Of a DNA stretch of 64,000 bases, positions 21,879 to 33,258 are shown one piece after another. How positions within the stretch are numbered: the first letter of the stretch is position 1; the number at the start of each line of letters is the position of its first letter. A model generated the notes under the pieces. It did not search any database. It saw only the letters and a list, made by a program, of their open reading frames with translations, and had not been told where the DNA came from. This DNA is from Utricularia gibba (taxonomy: Eukaryota > Streptophyta > Magnoliopsida > Lamiales > Lentibulariaceae), in contig NEEC01000024.1 of assembly GCA_002189035.1 (NCBI GenBank), positions 682,001 through 746,000 of the forward strand, written 5' to 3'. The translations under genes were made by a program, and so were the position numbers.

Positions 21879-22389
21879 ACTCTATTGTTCACCAACTGTC
21901 AATAGTAGACGACCTCTATGGTATCCACACATGAAGATCATAATGTGAGATTTTTATAGCACATAGATCACGTAGAGGATTTTTTCATTATCCCCCTTGT
22001 GAACTTAGTGGTGAGTTCTTCTTCCCCTAAAGGAGATGATGTAAGTGGTTTGACCCAAGAACCACTTGATGGGCCTGTCAACAACGAGGGCCCAAGAGTC
22101 GTTTTGAAATACAGCAACAACAAGGGCATGCAAGTTCTTCACCTTTGCGCTTCATTACTGCATTTTTGAAGCCTAGGTTACCTACCCTGAGTTACTTGGT
22201 GTTGTAGGGAAAGTCTCATTGCAATTGTAGGCTGTCCTTCGCAGCATAATCCACTAGCTTGTGTTTCTTTGTTAGTATTTGGTTGTAGTGTAATTTAGAC
22301 TAGTAACTCTTATGTTATTCGCACATTTCGCAGCATTGTTGTTGTTCAACGCTTGTGTAATACTGTTCAGTTTCTTATTGAAGCCCAAT

Positions 22390-23375
22390 TGATAAACAAA
22401 AGTTTCTTACGTTGTTGCAAGAAATAAAATCTTCATATTAAATAAATTTGTAAACCCTAGTATTTACAAAATACAAATTAATTACAAAATGTATAGTGGA
22501 ATTTTGGGGTTGATCAAGGAGCAAGTGATTGCTAAGTATTTTTATCAAATGTAAGGTTACATAATAAATGTGACTCTTAGTCCAAGGTCAAACTAACAGT
22601 TATAGGCAAGTTAAATAAGTAAAATTCAATCTCAATGTAAAAAGTAACAAGTATTGGTTCTAAGCACAAAGTAATACTATGATGCTTCAAGGTGGCCTAG
22701 GTGGTGTAATAGTAAGGTCTCTAATTTAATATACAATATTTTTATATTCATAACTTCAAAGAACCTAAGTCTATCTAGGTCATTTCTCATGTTTTTGGTT
22801 AAGATAGCCCCTCATGTCATCACCAATCCAATATTGAGGTCTACCAGTGTGCGAAATATGTAGAAGTAGGTCTACTTGACTCTACTGGTTCTACACACGA
22901 CTAATATTTACTATCTCTACCTTGATTTGATGGTCAACCTCTAAATCAAGCATCTGAGTTACAAAACTATTTGTCCTCCTTAGGTCTACCAGAAGAATGA
23001 TAGAAACGAAAGCTAAGACAAATTAATCAATTCTCTTATGAACCCAAGCCCCATATCACCATTCTATACCTTAAGGCATCCCTAAGTTCACCTACTCATA
23101 TGTGATAAGCAAACCATGATTTCATAAATGTAATCTAATGAAGATATCAGGAATATTGTGAGAAAATCAATTACATAAACTAAAAGCATTCAGCAAACTA
23201 AAACAAAATAGAAATAGATCTGGTTGCTCACTGCTACTGTTCTCTACCCGGAATAGTAGCGCTGAATTGGATTCTTGAGCTCGTTCTTCATGTTCAAGGC
23301 TTTTCTTCCAAAAAAAATCTTGTCCTTCCTTTTGGTTTGTTGTACCATAAAATAGGAAAATTTGTGTTGTTATCA
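22390..23375 (-). mobile_element. Solo LTR of Ty3 family B, TSD CCAAT
   Basis: A 986-bp insertion with ends TGATAAAC and GTTATCA. CCAAT flanks it at 22385-22389 and 23376-23380. Its terminal ~150 bases match the LTR at 19063, while the centre differs from family A. It is nested in the copia element between the RT and RNase H remnants. Confidence 0.85.
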
Positions 23376-23471
23376 CCAATGTTATTATGCTAGTTGTTGC
23401 AAATTCCTCCCTCACTTGCCACTGCAGAAGTAACATGGCTACAATACATTCTTGAGGATCTCAATGTCTGA

Positions 23472-23765
23472 TTGAGGAAAACACCACACCTTTATTGTGA
23501 CAATCTTAGTGCTCTCCATCTTACCATCAACCCTATCTATTATGCTTGGAGCAAGCATATCAAGTGGGAATACCACTTTGTCAGAGAACGAATTGCTTTG
23601 AGATATTTGTTCACTCATCATATTTTCAAAAGACATCAACTTGCCGATCTCTTTACTAAGAGGATGCCTAAATAAAGACTTCAATATCCAGGAAGGCAAA
23701 TACATCTATCTCCTCACAATGCTAATGACATGGCAAATGAAGAGAAAGAACAATCTCAAGTGTGA
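23472..23765 (+). pseudogene. Copia RNase H C-terminal remnant
   Basis: YCDNLSALHLTINPIYYAWSKHI, EYHFVRERIALRYL and ADLFTKRMPK are the standard C-terminal copia RNase H motifs. The frame is open to 23675 and carries on with stops to the purine tract at the right LTR. Confidence 0.85.
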
Positions 23766-23794
23766 AGCTTTGCCTAGCTTCGCTTGAGGGAGAA

Positions 23795-24112
23795 TGAAAA
23801 AATAAGGAAATCGGTGGAGCAATAAGAGAGGAAGACACAAGATTGAAGGCAAGTGGGATATGGTGACTCGGCGAGTATTTCATTGTGTCAAATTTCTTGT
23901 ATTTTAGTAATTCCAACATCAATGCAAAATAAAAATGAAATCAAGAAAGCAATCTCCAGATTCATCTCAATAACCAAGAAATTGCATATAATTTGTTTTG
24001 GAAAGTTTATTTACTTGCTTAAAATAATGGTCTCAATTGCAAGTATTTAACACATGAAAAAATCAAACAAATATTTTCTTCTCAAATTTATGCTTCTTTC
24101 AAAATTCTTGCA
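23795..24112 (+). repeat. Right LTR of the copia element
   Basis: A 318-bp LTR starting TGAAAAAATAAGG after the purine tract and ending TTCTTGCA, with TSD AATCC following. Confidence 0.85.
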
Positions 24113-24117
24113 AATCC

Positions 24118-25336
24118 TACCATTGAGTAAAACAACAAGGTTCCTAACCTGACCACGTTGAGTCTGAGCAGTCTTCTTTGCCTTGAATGTGTCGACTGAT
24201 CGACCATCTAACAACACCTTGTCAAGAAACTCACTTGTGGCATCACCATCTTCATCTCAATCCTTGGGTGATAGATGAATAGAGTGAATGGGCTCTAGCA
24301 TCAAAGACCTATAAATCTAATCCTAACTGCCCAACTGTAGTGAACCCGAATTCCACCATCACTAGCATTGCAAATACATAAGAACTGATGGAAGACACCA
24401 TTCGAAGGGGACACTATAGCCTCAACAAGCAAATGGAGGGGCCATGTCCTTAGAGTCTAAGCCTTGACAAAATACTCGTTTTTTTTTTTGTAAAATGTCT
24501 TAAATTTACCAACAAAAAAATTAAATAATCAATTACTGAGTTTGCAATTGGTAGTGAATTTTCCATCAAATTCATAACAAATATATAGTTATCAATTATT
24601 GATAAAATATATTGGAAGGAATGAGGCATTCTATGATTGGCATATGCATATCTCAAAAAGAAATAACTATAATACTCAGATGCTAAAAAGCATAGTACTA
24701 TATTTATTGAGATGCTTTTGAAACTCATAAAACCAACTTGTAAAAGTTTTGTTCCTGATATATAAATATTAAAGGAAGTTGACTAAGTTGCCTAATAAGA
24801 AGATCATGTAGTTAAAAGTCAACATCAAAGGGTCAAAATTTCCAAACGCAAAATGTAATTGGCAAGATAGCAAGTGCGTTGATCAATCAATGTTGTAATA
24901 AAAAAAAATCTCTTTTGCAATTATTCAACTTTTTGGGGGTGTGTCATGCTTATTGTTTATTCTTGTGAAACAAAGAGAAAAACATGAAGAATAATAACCT
25001 GAAAAATGAGAAAACCGAGAGTGCTTCTACTCACACCAGAGGATGAAATCCACTAAATATTAAAAATCTAGTAGTGGAATAAAAATTTAGTTGGTGTGGT
25101 AGTGGATTCTATGGATAGTTACAGGAGCAAAGGATACTTATAGAGGATGTTTAATAGACTTATGATAATTGGAATAAATGAGAAATATCTCCTTCCTTTT
25201 GAGGTGAAGTTGATATCCTTTTATAGATGAGTACTTATATTTTAGAGGATCTTAGATATGGAAAGATATGGAGAAGATTTTTATTTTCATATATTATCTT
25301 AGAGAAAATATCCTTCTATAGATATTCTTTCAGACT
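24118..25336. other. AT-rich flank with a possible orphan coding fragment
   Basis: On the minus strand, about 24118-24240 reads SEFLDKVLLDGRSVDTFKAK followed by an RNLVVLLNG stretch without stops. It looks protein-like but I cannot assign it. The rest (24470-25336) is AT-rich with no gene. Confidence 0.3.
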
Positions 25337-26379
25337 TTTTATTTTGCGCATAAGTACCGTAATTGTGTTATTTTAGTTCCAACCTTCTAATAATTTTATT
25401 CGAGTAATGTAGTGCAGGTCGCAACACAAATCCCAAGGAGCCGAATATGCACAATGTAGTGGCATTAGATAAGTCAAAAAGTCTGAAAAGTGGTACACAC
25501 AAAATCCAACGAGGAAAAAGGGAGATTTTGGACAACTTTCTAGAGAAGTCAGATCTCCTTTTGGAAATTCATGAACAACTTTCTAGAGAAGGTTTTCTGG
25601 GGAGGAATAAGGATGAAGACGAACAATAACTAAGCTCATGTTTGAAGATTATTTTCTGTTTTCCAAGGATTATTACTCCTAGTTAAGATTAGCTAGCGAC
25701 GTTTTCTAGCTTTCTGTTGAATATTTCAGTTTCCTGCTTGTTTATTTTCTAGTAGTTGACTGAGACATGAATGCATTGTGGATGATGTTTTCTCTTCTAT
25801 TTTCGTTTGTTTTAAGCATGAGTGGCTAAGCACTTAGGGGGTGCCTTGGGGTGAAAAGGGGAGAAATATGCTAATCTATCCGTAGACCTAATAAACCATA
25901 AGTCACGCCACTTACTTAAAACCAGGATAGATCCAGGAGGGGGAAGTAGTGAAACCCAACTTAACAACCCTAATTAGAGGTAGACCAAAGATTAGGGGGA
26001 AAAACAAGAGTCCAGGTAGACCTAGACCTTGTGAGTTAGTTGTATGATTTGTGGTTTGTATGAGCTTGTTTAGTGATGAGCATACATTCCCTAGGAGTCC
26101 CAAGGCATCATCCATTTCATTCAAGAAACAACTGAGCTCCAGAACTTATTACTTTTCTTTACTGTATTTCGTTTCAGTTCTGCCTTAGTCCTAACTAAGA
26201 CCAATTTTACCAGTATGACATTAATTTCTTGCATTAAGTTTCACATAGCAAGCACCTGCTCTTCGTGTTCGACCCTAATCACTATGCTCATAATTGTTTT
26301 ATGTTTGAAGGTGTATTAGGTTATAAATTTATTTTATAGGAAGATTTACATTTACGACATGTAAATTTTTCGTTTATCA
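25337..26379 (+). mobile_element. 5'-truncated Ty3 family A LTR
   Basis: It matches 2174-3343 from 'tgcgcataagtaccgtaattgtg' to the terminal TTTTTCGTTTATCA, but lacks the first ~100 bases. No TSD is visible. Confidence 0.8.
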
Positions 26380-29300
26380 GAATCTCTCTCCAATAGATCT
26401 TCATGTAAGATTGCTATGGGCACTTTATATTTAAGTGAAGCTCATGGGAAATATGTTCCAAGGTATTACACACCTGGGTTTTCCATTCATAAGAAGTGTC
26501 TTCCCAGGTTGGTTGACTTATCCATGTTTTCTCCAGAGATAAGTACATTATGAGATTCCATCATTGCCTTTATGTGTGAAGTCGTTCTTAGACACTTGGT
26601 GCTCAAGGGTCAACATCCAAATGTAATATCATCTCCGACGTTGCTTACCCAAGACATCTCTCCATAGGCAACACCTTCTCAACTATTATGCACCAAGATG
26701 TTCATAGGTAGTATCTTTTCAAGCATTATGCACCTAGAGTCCTCCCAGGGACTACATACCCTAGTTTTCAGCCCATAGGGAATGGTTTGTTGAGCTCTAT
26801 CTAGCTGGCCTTTTTGCATATCTCACTCGAGTCTTACTAGTGTGGTTCTATCCATTCATGCATTCAATTCTTGGGCATTCCTCCACTTGAATGCTATTTG
26901 CTTAAAATTTTGTTATGGATGTGTCAATCAAGAAGATCGCTATTTCCAATTTGTTCCGTATTAGAATGTTTCTATATGAATACACAACTTAATTCGAAGA
27001 CCACTACATCACATTGCCATGGGCATTGACAAAAGTTTTGTATTTGAAATTTTGTTGTGTATTTGATTAATTTTAAATCTTTTTGAATAATATTAGTTTT
27101 AATGTGCATGTTGTAGACAAGCAAAAGTTTTCAACAAATTTATCATCTTTTAATTTGTTTCGATGGCACTCATTTAATAAAGGTGAAAAGAAAAGTACTC
27201 ATTGCTATGGTTCTAGACTCAGTTAATAGCATTTTTCCGTATGGGTTGACATGAAGTGAGAGCAAACACATTTGATCTTGCTTCTTAAAAACATTGGATG
27301 TGAATATAAGCATTTTGAGAGACAATGAGGGTATGTTTTGCATCATATTGAACTATAGAATTAGACTTTTTCTTGCATTCCCACATGTATTTTCATACAT
27401 TCAGGTATATTCTATTTTTTTAACTACGTGATTGATAAATTGACACTGTATAGTATACATCATTTTATTCATCTGTTGCAACATAAAAATTTTTTTCATC
27501 ACCTTATAAATAATGTAGCTCGAGCTATACAATGAAATGCACCAATTGTGAACGTTGTGTGGTAAGCCACTAATCTAGATTGTATGTAAACTTGAATTGC
27601 TAGATAGATGCATTAAAGGAGTGCTCGATGAAAGCATGGAATAAATACGAGTATGTAGCCTAGTACATATTCTAGTGTCGAATTGAAGTGTTATAAGTTT
27701 GTCAATTTTAATCTTTTAGGATATCATTAACTTTTGAATTAGAATTAATTTATTGATTGATTATCTTCAAGTATGAGAGCATTATGCAAAGCGAGACATA
27801 CGAGATTTTCTAGCATGGAACTGAAGTATTCAAAGGAAACCATAGAGGATGTTGAAGCCACCATTGAATCTCTTATATTTTTTGTGGTTGTTTACAATCC
27901 AAGTGACATAACAAATTCTGAACAATCTTGTACTATTTGGTCTTCACATACCATAACACTCAAATGCGGTTGGGATAAGGGGCCATGTACTGAGATGTAC
28001 AAAGTATTCAAGGTTTCCATCATGTAATAATGGGTATAGGGTGTCCAAGCGAGTTCTCGTTGAGTGCAAGGCTTGATATCTAGTATAGAAAGGTTTTCAA
28101 AAGTTATTTTAAGTATAGGGTGTCCAAGCAAGTTTTTGATCTGAGTGTAAGGCTCATTTTTTAGTATAAAGCTCGAAAAATGTAGCCAAGTGTTGTTGGG
28201 CTTTGCAAGTTTTTAGGGTAACCAAGCATGGTCACGCATTCCCAAAAATAGAGGGGATTTTAATTTAGGGTCTTCATGAGATGAAAATTGTTGAATGAAA
28301 GGAATTACGGGGTATTTATAAAGGTTCAAATTGAAAATTATCAAAATATCTCAATACTCTTATTCCTTCATATTATCTTTGATTTGAATGTTTTTTTGTT
28401 GCCTTTTTTCTTTCAAATAATTTATCTTGAAAAATTCATTAGTTTTTCTGTAAACACTCCATGTAGGTGCTGGATGATTAGGAATAATCTTGGGTCAAGG
28501 TTACAACCATAGAGGATATTTTGTTCATCCTGTCAAGGGAAGTCCATTAATCTCTTTCAAAAATACTCTTGGTTTTTCAATGGTTAGAACACAAAATATT
28601 TCTAAATAATTGTGTCTAATCGTTCAACACTATACTGAAGAATGAGTGCAGTCCTCAGCTTTTTGAGATACTTGTAGTGTAAGTGATGCAAGTGCATCGA
28701 TATATTGTGAAAATAATGTGTTATATGAAAATAGAGCAATAATGCCTATCAGTGCTTGATTAGAAGAGTCTCTTATCAATTGAGCATTTCTTGGGTGAGT
28801 CTATAAGGCATGTTACATCTTGGATGCATGGTAAGCGGGTGGCAAACTATGCATGTCTTGTTGTAGGAGTTCCACACAAGTAGGCATATAGGTTGTTTAG
28901 GAAATAACATTTTTTTGTGCTTAGAATTCTGTCTCGTCTAGTCTAGTGGAATGTGGTTGATGTGTTGCTTAAGCTTTAGCTTCGGAAAAAAGTGAGATTT
29001 TTTACAACCTAAATTGTTTGATTCTATTGGGGTATATTTGGTGAGGCTGAATTAAAAAGAAAGAATATGCATTATTAACTATTTAATTTTTAGTTTGTGG
29101 AGATCTTCAAAGATGGAGCATGTTGTTTGAGTTTATATGCATTGATTTTGTGTAGTTGGAGTTGGACTACTTTACTAACTAAATATTCAATTTATGAGTT
29201 GATCTTACTCTAAAATGCAATTATTTATTTTTTTTCTTCAGAGTTGGGCTTCAAAAATTTCTAATTTCTCACTTTTAGAATTTCAATAATGGGTAGATGC

Positions 29301-32300
29301 TGCTTCCCAATCGCTGTTAGTTTTTGAATTTCTGAAGACTTAATGTGGACATCTTTGATAGGTCATAGAATTTCGAAAATAGAAACTGGTGCTCATATGA
29401 GCGCAAGCATTAATTAATTTTTGGATGGGAGAAAGTGGTGTATAAAGTTGTGAGACTTGACTTGTACTCACAGAACTTCCAAACCAATCCACAGGTCTAT
29501 CATGTAAAATCATTTTGAAAACTATCCATTGTCAAAAATATCTTTTACAAGTACTATAAATGAGCTCAAAAGCTTTATATAACCCATACCATGTACAATG
29601 ATATGGGATTCTATAACCAATAGTAGTTTTAATAGACGTAATTACTGTTACCATGTTTGTACCTGTATTTGCCTTTACAAAAAGTTTCGCTATCTTCACA
29701 ATGTATTCTAAATTAACAATTTTGTGTCAGAAAAAAACTGACACTGAGTCATCTACGCATGTGAGGGTCGGTGTGTTTAGTAAGTGTGTTTAATAATTTT
29801 TTACTCTTCAATCCTTTTATGGTAAGTAACACGATTTTCCATTTGCAGTTGATTTTTTTGTGATGTTTGCATATCATGGTAAGCACCCCTTATTCACTAT
29901 CATTAACTATATACTCTTTTCCAATTTCTATTGAAAATTCTAGGACTACTCTACAAAAATCTTCTTTCATAGAAAACCATTGCTCCTTCGAAAACATCAA
30001 CTTAGGGTGATGAAAGTGGTTCATCTGAAGGGTCACGTACTTTTGCTAAAGCAGCCATCAGTACCCATTGTGTATCTCTTAATTCTTCTTCTTGTTCTTC
30101 CTCTTCAACCTTAGAATCCAAGTTTTCATGATCTTCTTCATGGGAAACATCTGCACCAAGCATTTCATAGTATTGTTCTAATTAAACATTGAATGAACAT
30201 CAATATTTGAGGCTGAACCAAAGTCATATTCCACCTAATCATCTTAATTTTTTTGTAAGAAATCATAGTAGTTGTGCTCACTAACCACCTCATTCAGATT
30301 TGGTATTTTGATAATAACCAAGTGGTTGGGATGAATGTGCCGGAACATAAACTCCACTTGAGCTTGCAATGAATTGATGACTATCAAGTATGGCAAATAA
30401 ATTCACCGAAATAGTGGTATGAATAGTGTTGTAAAGAAAGAGTAAGTTCATTTGGGATGATAGTTGCATGTAGTGCATTTCACTCCTTTCAGAATTGTAA
30501 TACTGGATCGAAAGCCACATATCATATAGAGAGGTTAAAACTTTAATTACCTCATATAATTCGAATTGTAGATCATCTATGTCAAACTGCATGATTTGTA
30601 TAAGGGGTTTGACATAAGAAATGTAACTTCCATCGTTGAGTATATTGCCTCCGAAAAATACTTTGTACATAATGTTGGTAAAGCAAAAACTTGCAGATCT
30701 CCTTATGATAATGAAGAACAGTCTATTGTGGACACAACTGTTGCATGGTAATTGTTTTAAGCATCCACCAATGACATGGTATGAATTAAAAATAATATAA
30801 TTTGATAAAGTGAAATATGTCAGCATCGGTCAAATCCTATTTTTTAAGGGTATGAAAAAAATTATTGGAAATAACCTATAATTATTCATAAAATGGAACA
30901 CAAAGTCCAAAAAAATTTGTTGCTTTTAACAATGAAGATACAATAATTATTCAATCCTGATTATTATTGCATATTTAATAATATATAAAAAAAATACATT
31001 TGAATTTAGTAACTTTAAAATAACAAAAATATTATATTAACTCTTTAAACATGTTGGACATAGTTGTACCTCACATTGTGTCACTCATTTATCAAAGAAA
31101 GCAATCAAATTGTAATTTGATAATGTAATTACGATGAGCCTTGTTATGTTAATCAAATGTAATTGTGTGAATTATTTACAAGTTGTAAAAAATAAATTCC
31201 ATGCATGCAATGATTGGAAACATGCTAAATTATATTTAGATGGTATTTATTAAAAAAACTTCAAAAAATAAATTTTTTGTCTATTTGTAATATTTAAGAA
31301 TACACTACAAGGTTTAATTTAGAATGTGATTCTTCATGATATTAGCTTTGATTTGTGATGATATATGCAAATTTAAAAACTTGTTTTTCAATGTTTTTAG
31401 ATGAATTCTAAGTAATACTTATTATGTACACTTTTTTATATACAAAATATTATAATTTAATTGGATAATTACGAATTGAGTTATGCTTCGTAGGGTTTTT
31501 GAGGGTTTAGTGTTTTTTTAGAAGTCGTTAGTCGCTGCAATTGAGTGATTACAATGAGTAGAAATTCGCACACAATTTTCCACCCCCTACCCAAAGAGTT
31601 CCCGTGCAGGAAATTTCCTATGATTTCCTTTATTAGTTTTTAATTCTTTTTTAGAATTAGCTTTTTAAGGATCATTGGAAATAAAAATTTGCAGATTTGA
31701 CTGAAAATCACAGTGTTTCAAAATTGACTTCACAGAATCCAACAAAATAATTTATTTTAAAGATGATTTTCCAAAATATTGTTCACCTATACATAAGTGT
31801 CTTATGGTGATATATTCAATTTCCTTTGAGCACTTCTTTCTTTCACTTATGGGCTCTAGAGTAAATTGGTCAACGGATATTTTCCTCAAACTCAATGAAT
31901 ACAAAATGTTTGACAAAATGGACAATGAGAAGTTTAACGATGCATTACTGGAATGGTTCGATATTAATGGTATAGCTATTCTACAAAACATTTTTGATAA
32001 GGATTACAATTACTAATTCTGCCGTTTATTTTGTCAATCCTTTATGGTATTGATACCCCGTTAGCCCAATTACCACAAAATCAATAAGTTATGTTCTAGG
32101 CTTTCTTAAGATTTGAAAAGAACAAAACATACGCTTTGATCTTGGTATTTTTTTTGCTACTACTGTGTGTGCTTATATCAAAAAAGGCAATGACTATACG
32201 CTTTGATTAGGGGTTTATGAAACAGGTATGATGATTAGAGGACATCTTTCAAATGGATTGCACTACCATGTAATTATCAATTTGTTTTTAAATGAACAGT

Positions 32301-32401
32301 AGTTAGAAGCAACTGCTTGCACAAGTGCACTAAACAGAATGCCTCGAAAATAATAGAAAAAAGAAGAAATAATCAAAAACTAAATTGCAAAGGAATGTAA
32401 T
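26380..32401. other. 6-kb AT-rich stretch, no supported gene
   Basis: Degraded DNA. A 178-codon frame on the minus strand (30290-30826) and an 84-codon frame on the plus strand (27773-28027) are open, but I recognise neither. An imperfect direct repeat of about 78 bp ('tatagggtgtccaagc') lies at 28036 and 28114. Nothing else stands out. Confidence 0.5.
28029..28190. repeat. Two-copy imperfect tandem repeat, ~78-bp period
   Basis: The phrase 'tatagggtgtccaagc(g/a)agtt' followed by 'gagtg(c/t)aaggct' occurs twice, 78 bases apart. Confidence 0.6.
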
Positions 32402-33258
32402 TCCCTGGCAACGGTGCCAAAAACATTTGCAAATTTAACCCCTACACCTCATATATTGCAGATAGATTAGACAGAATGTGTCTTACCAGCAATGTCCGAT
32501 TGAGACCTTCTCATTACGTGTCCGATTGAGCCATTCTCCTTAGGTGATTGAAGTCAACCTTTGATTATCTCACACTCCCTTCAGATTATGTGATACTAAA
32601 GAGCACGTTGGTAAAAAAAACATTGTGAAAAACAGAATCAAACCAAAAATTAGGTATTGAAAAACATAGTAAAACAATTACACGTGCAGGACTTGCACAA
32701 GCAAGGTTTCACCGTAAATCCTTAGCCGCGAGCGCTCACACGTGCATGCTGGACTCTAAACAAAAAAGTTGACTAAAAATGAAAGGAAGGAATCCAAAAC
32801 ATGCTGGACTCGACTCTACATCCTAAAAGTGACTCTGATGGTCCTTCGATCTTCAAGTTCGGGTCTTTATATAATGGTGATGATTTTCAAGTTTTCTTGA
32901 TGGGCTCATATCTAATCTTTTATCGGAATCTTCTAAGATGTGATACAAATCTTCTAGGATAAGATCTAAATTTTCAAAGATAAGATGCGAATTTTATTTT
33001 ATTCGAGAATTTTTGTTTGGATCTTTATCCAAATAGATCAAATCTTTGCCTTCACCAAAGTTAGCTCGAAAATCTTCTGAATTATACCAAAGTTATCCTG
33101 AAAAATCACAAAACATACTTCTCCTCCAAAAAAAGTAGCATTAAAGGTATAGAAAAATTCTTCTAAAAGTATAAGGAAATAGAAATAAAAGGGATGCGAA
33201 ACCGTCCTAAAATAATCCAAAAAAATATAAATATAAGTGACATAAAATCATTTATAAG
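32402..33258 (-). mobile_element. Partial Ty3 family C LTR with adjacent primer-binding site
   Basis: 32430-33258 matches the 3' two-thirds of the solo LTR at 38552-39695 ('gattagacagaatgtg', 'cgatgtccgattgag', 'gtgatactaaagagcacgttgg'). On the minus strand it is followed by TTGGCACCGTTGCCAGGGA (32402-32425), a good Athila/Tat-type primer site. About 360 bases of the LTR next to that site are missing. No internal coding region remains. Confidence 0.65.

Larger units (their letters stand above)
15372..24112 (+). mobile_element. Ty1-copia element with nested insertions, TSD AATCC
   Basis: LTRs at 15372-15689 and 23795-24112 align along their whole length ('aaggaaatcggtgga' to 'tatgcttctt...ttgca'). 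AATCC flanks both ends (15367-15371 and 24113-24117). A tRNA-Met-type primer-binding site is at 15755, and a purine-rich tract CTTGAGGGAGAA lies just before the right LTR. Inside are remnants of gag (15789-16100), zinc knuckle and protease (about 17700-18090), reverse transcriptase (18500-19055) and RNase H (23472-23675). All are full of stops. An inner copia fragment and two or three Ty3 LTRs split the element. Confidence 0.85.
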
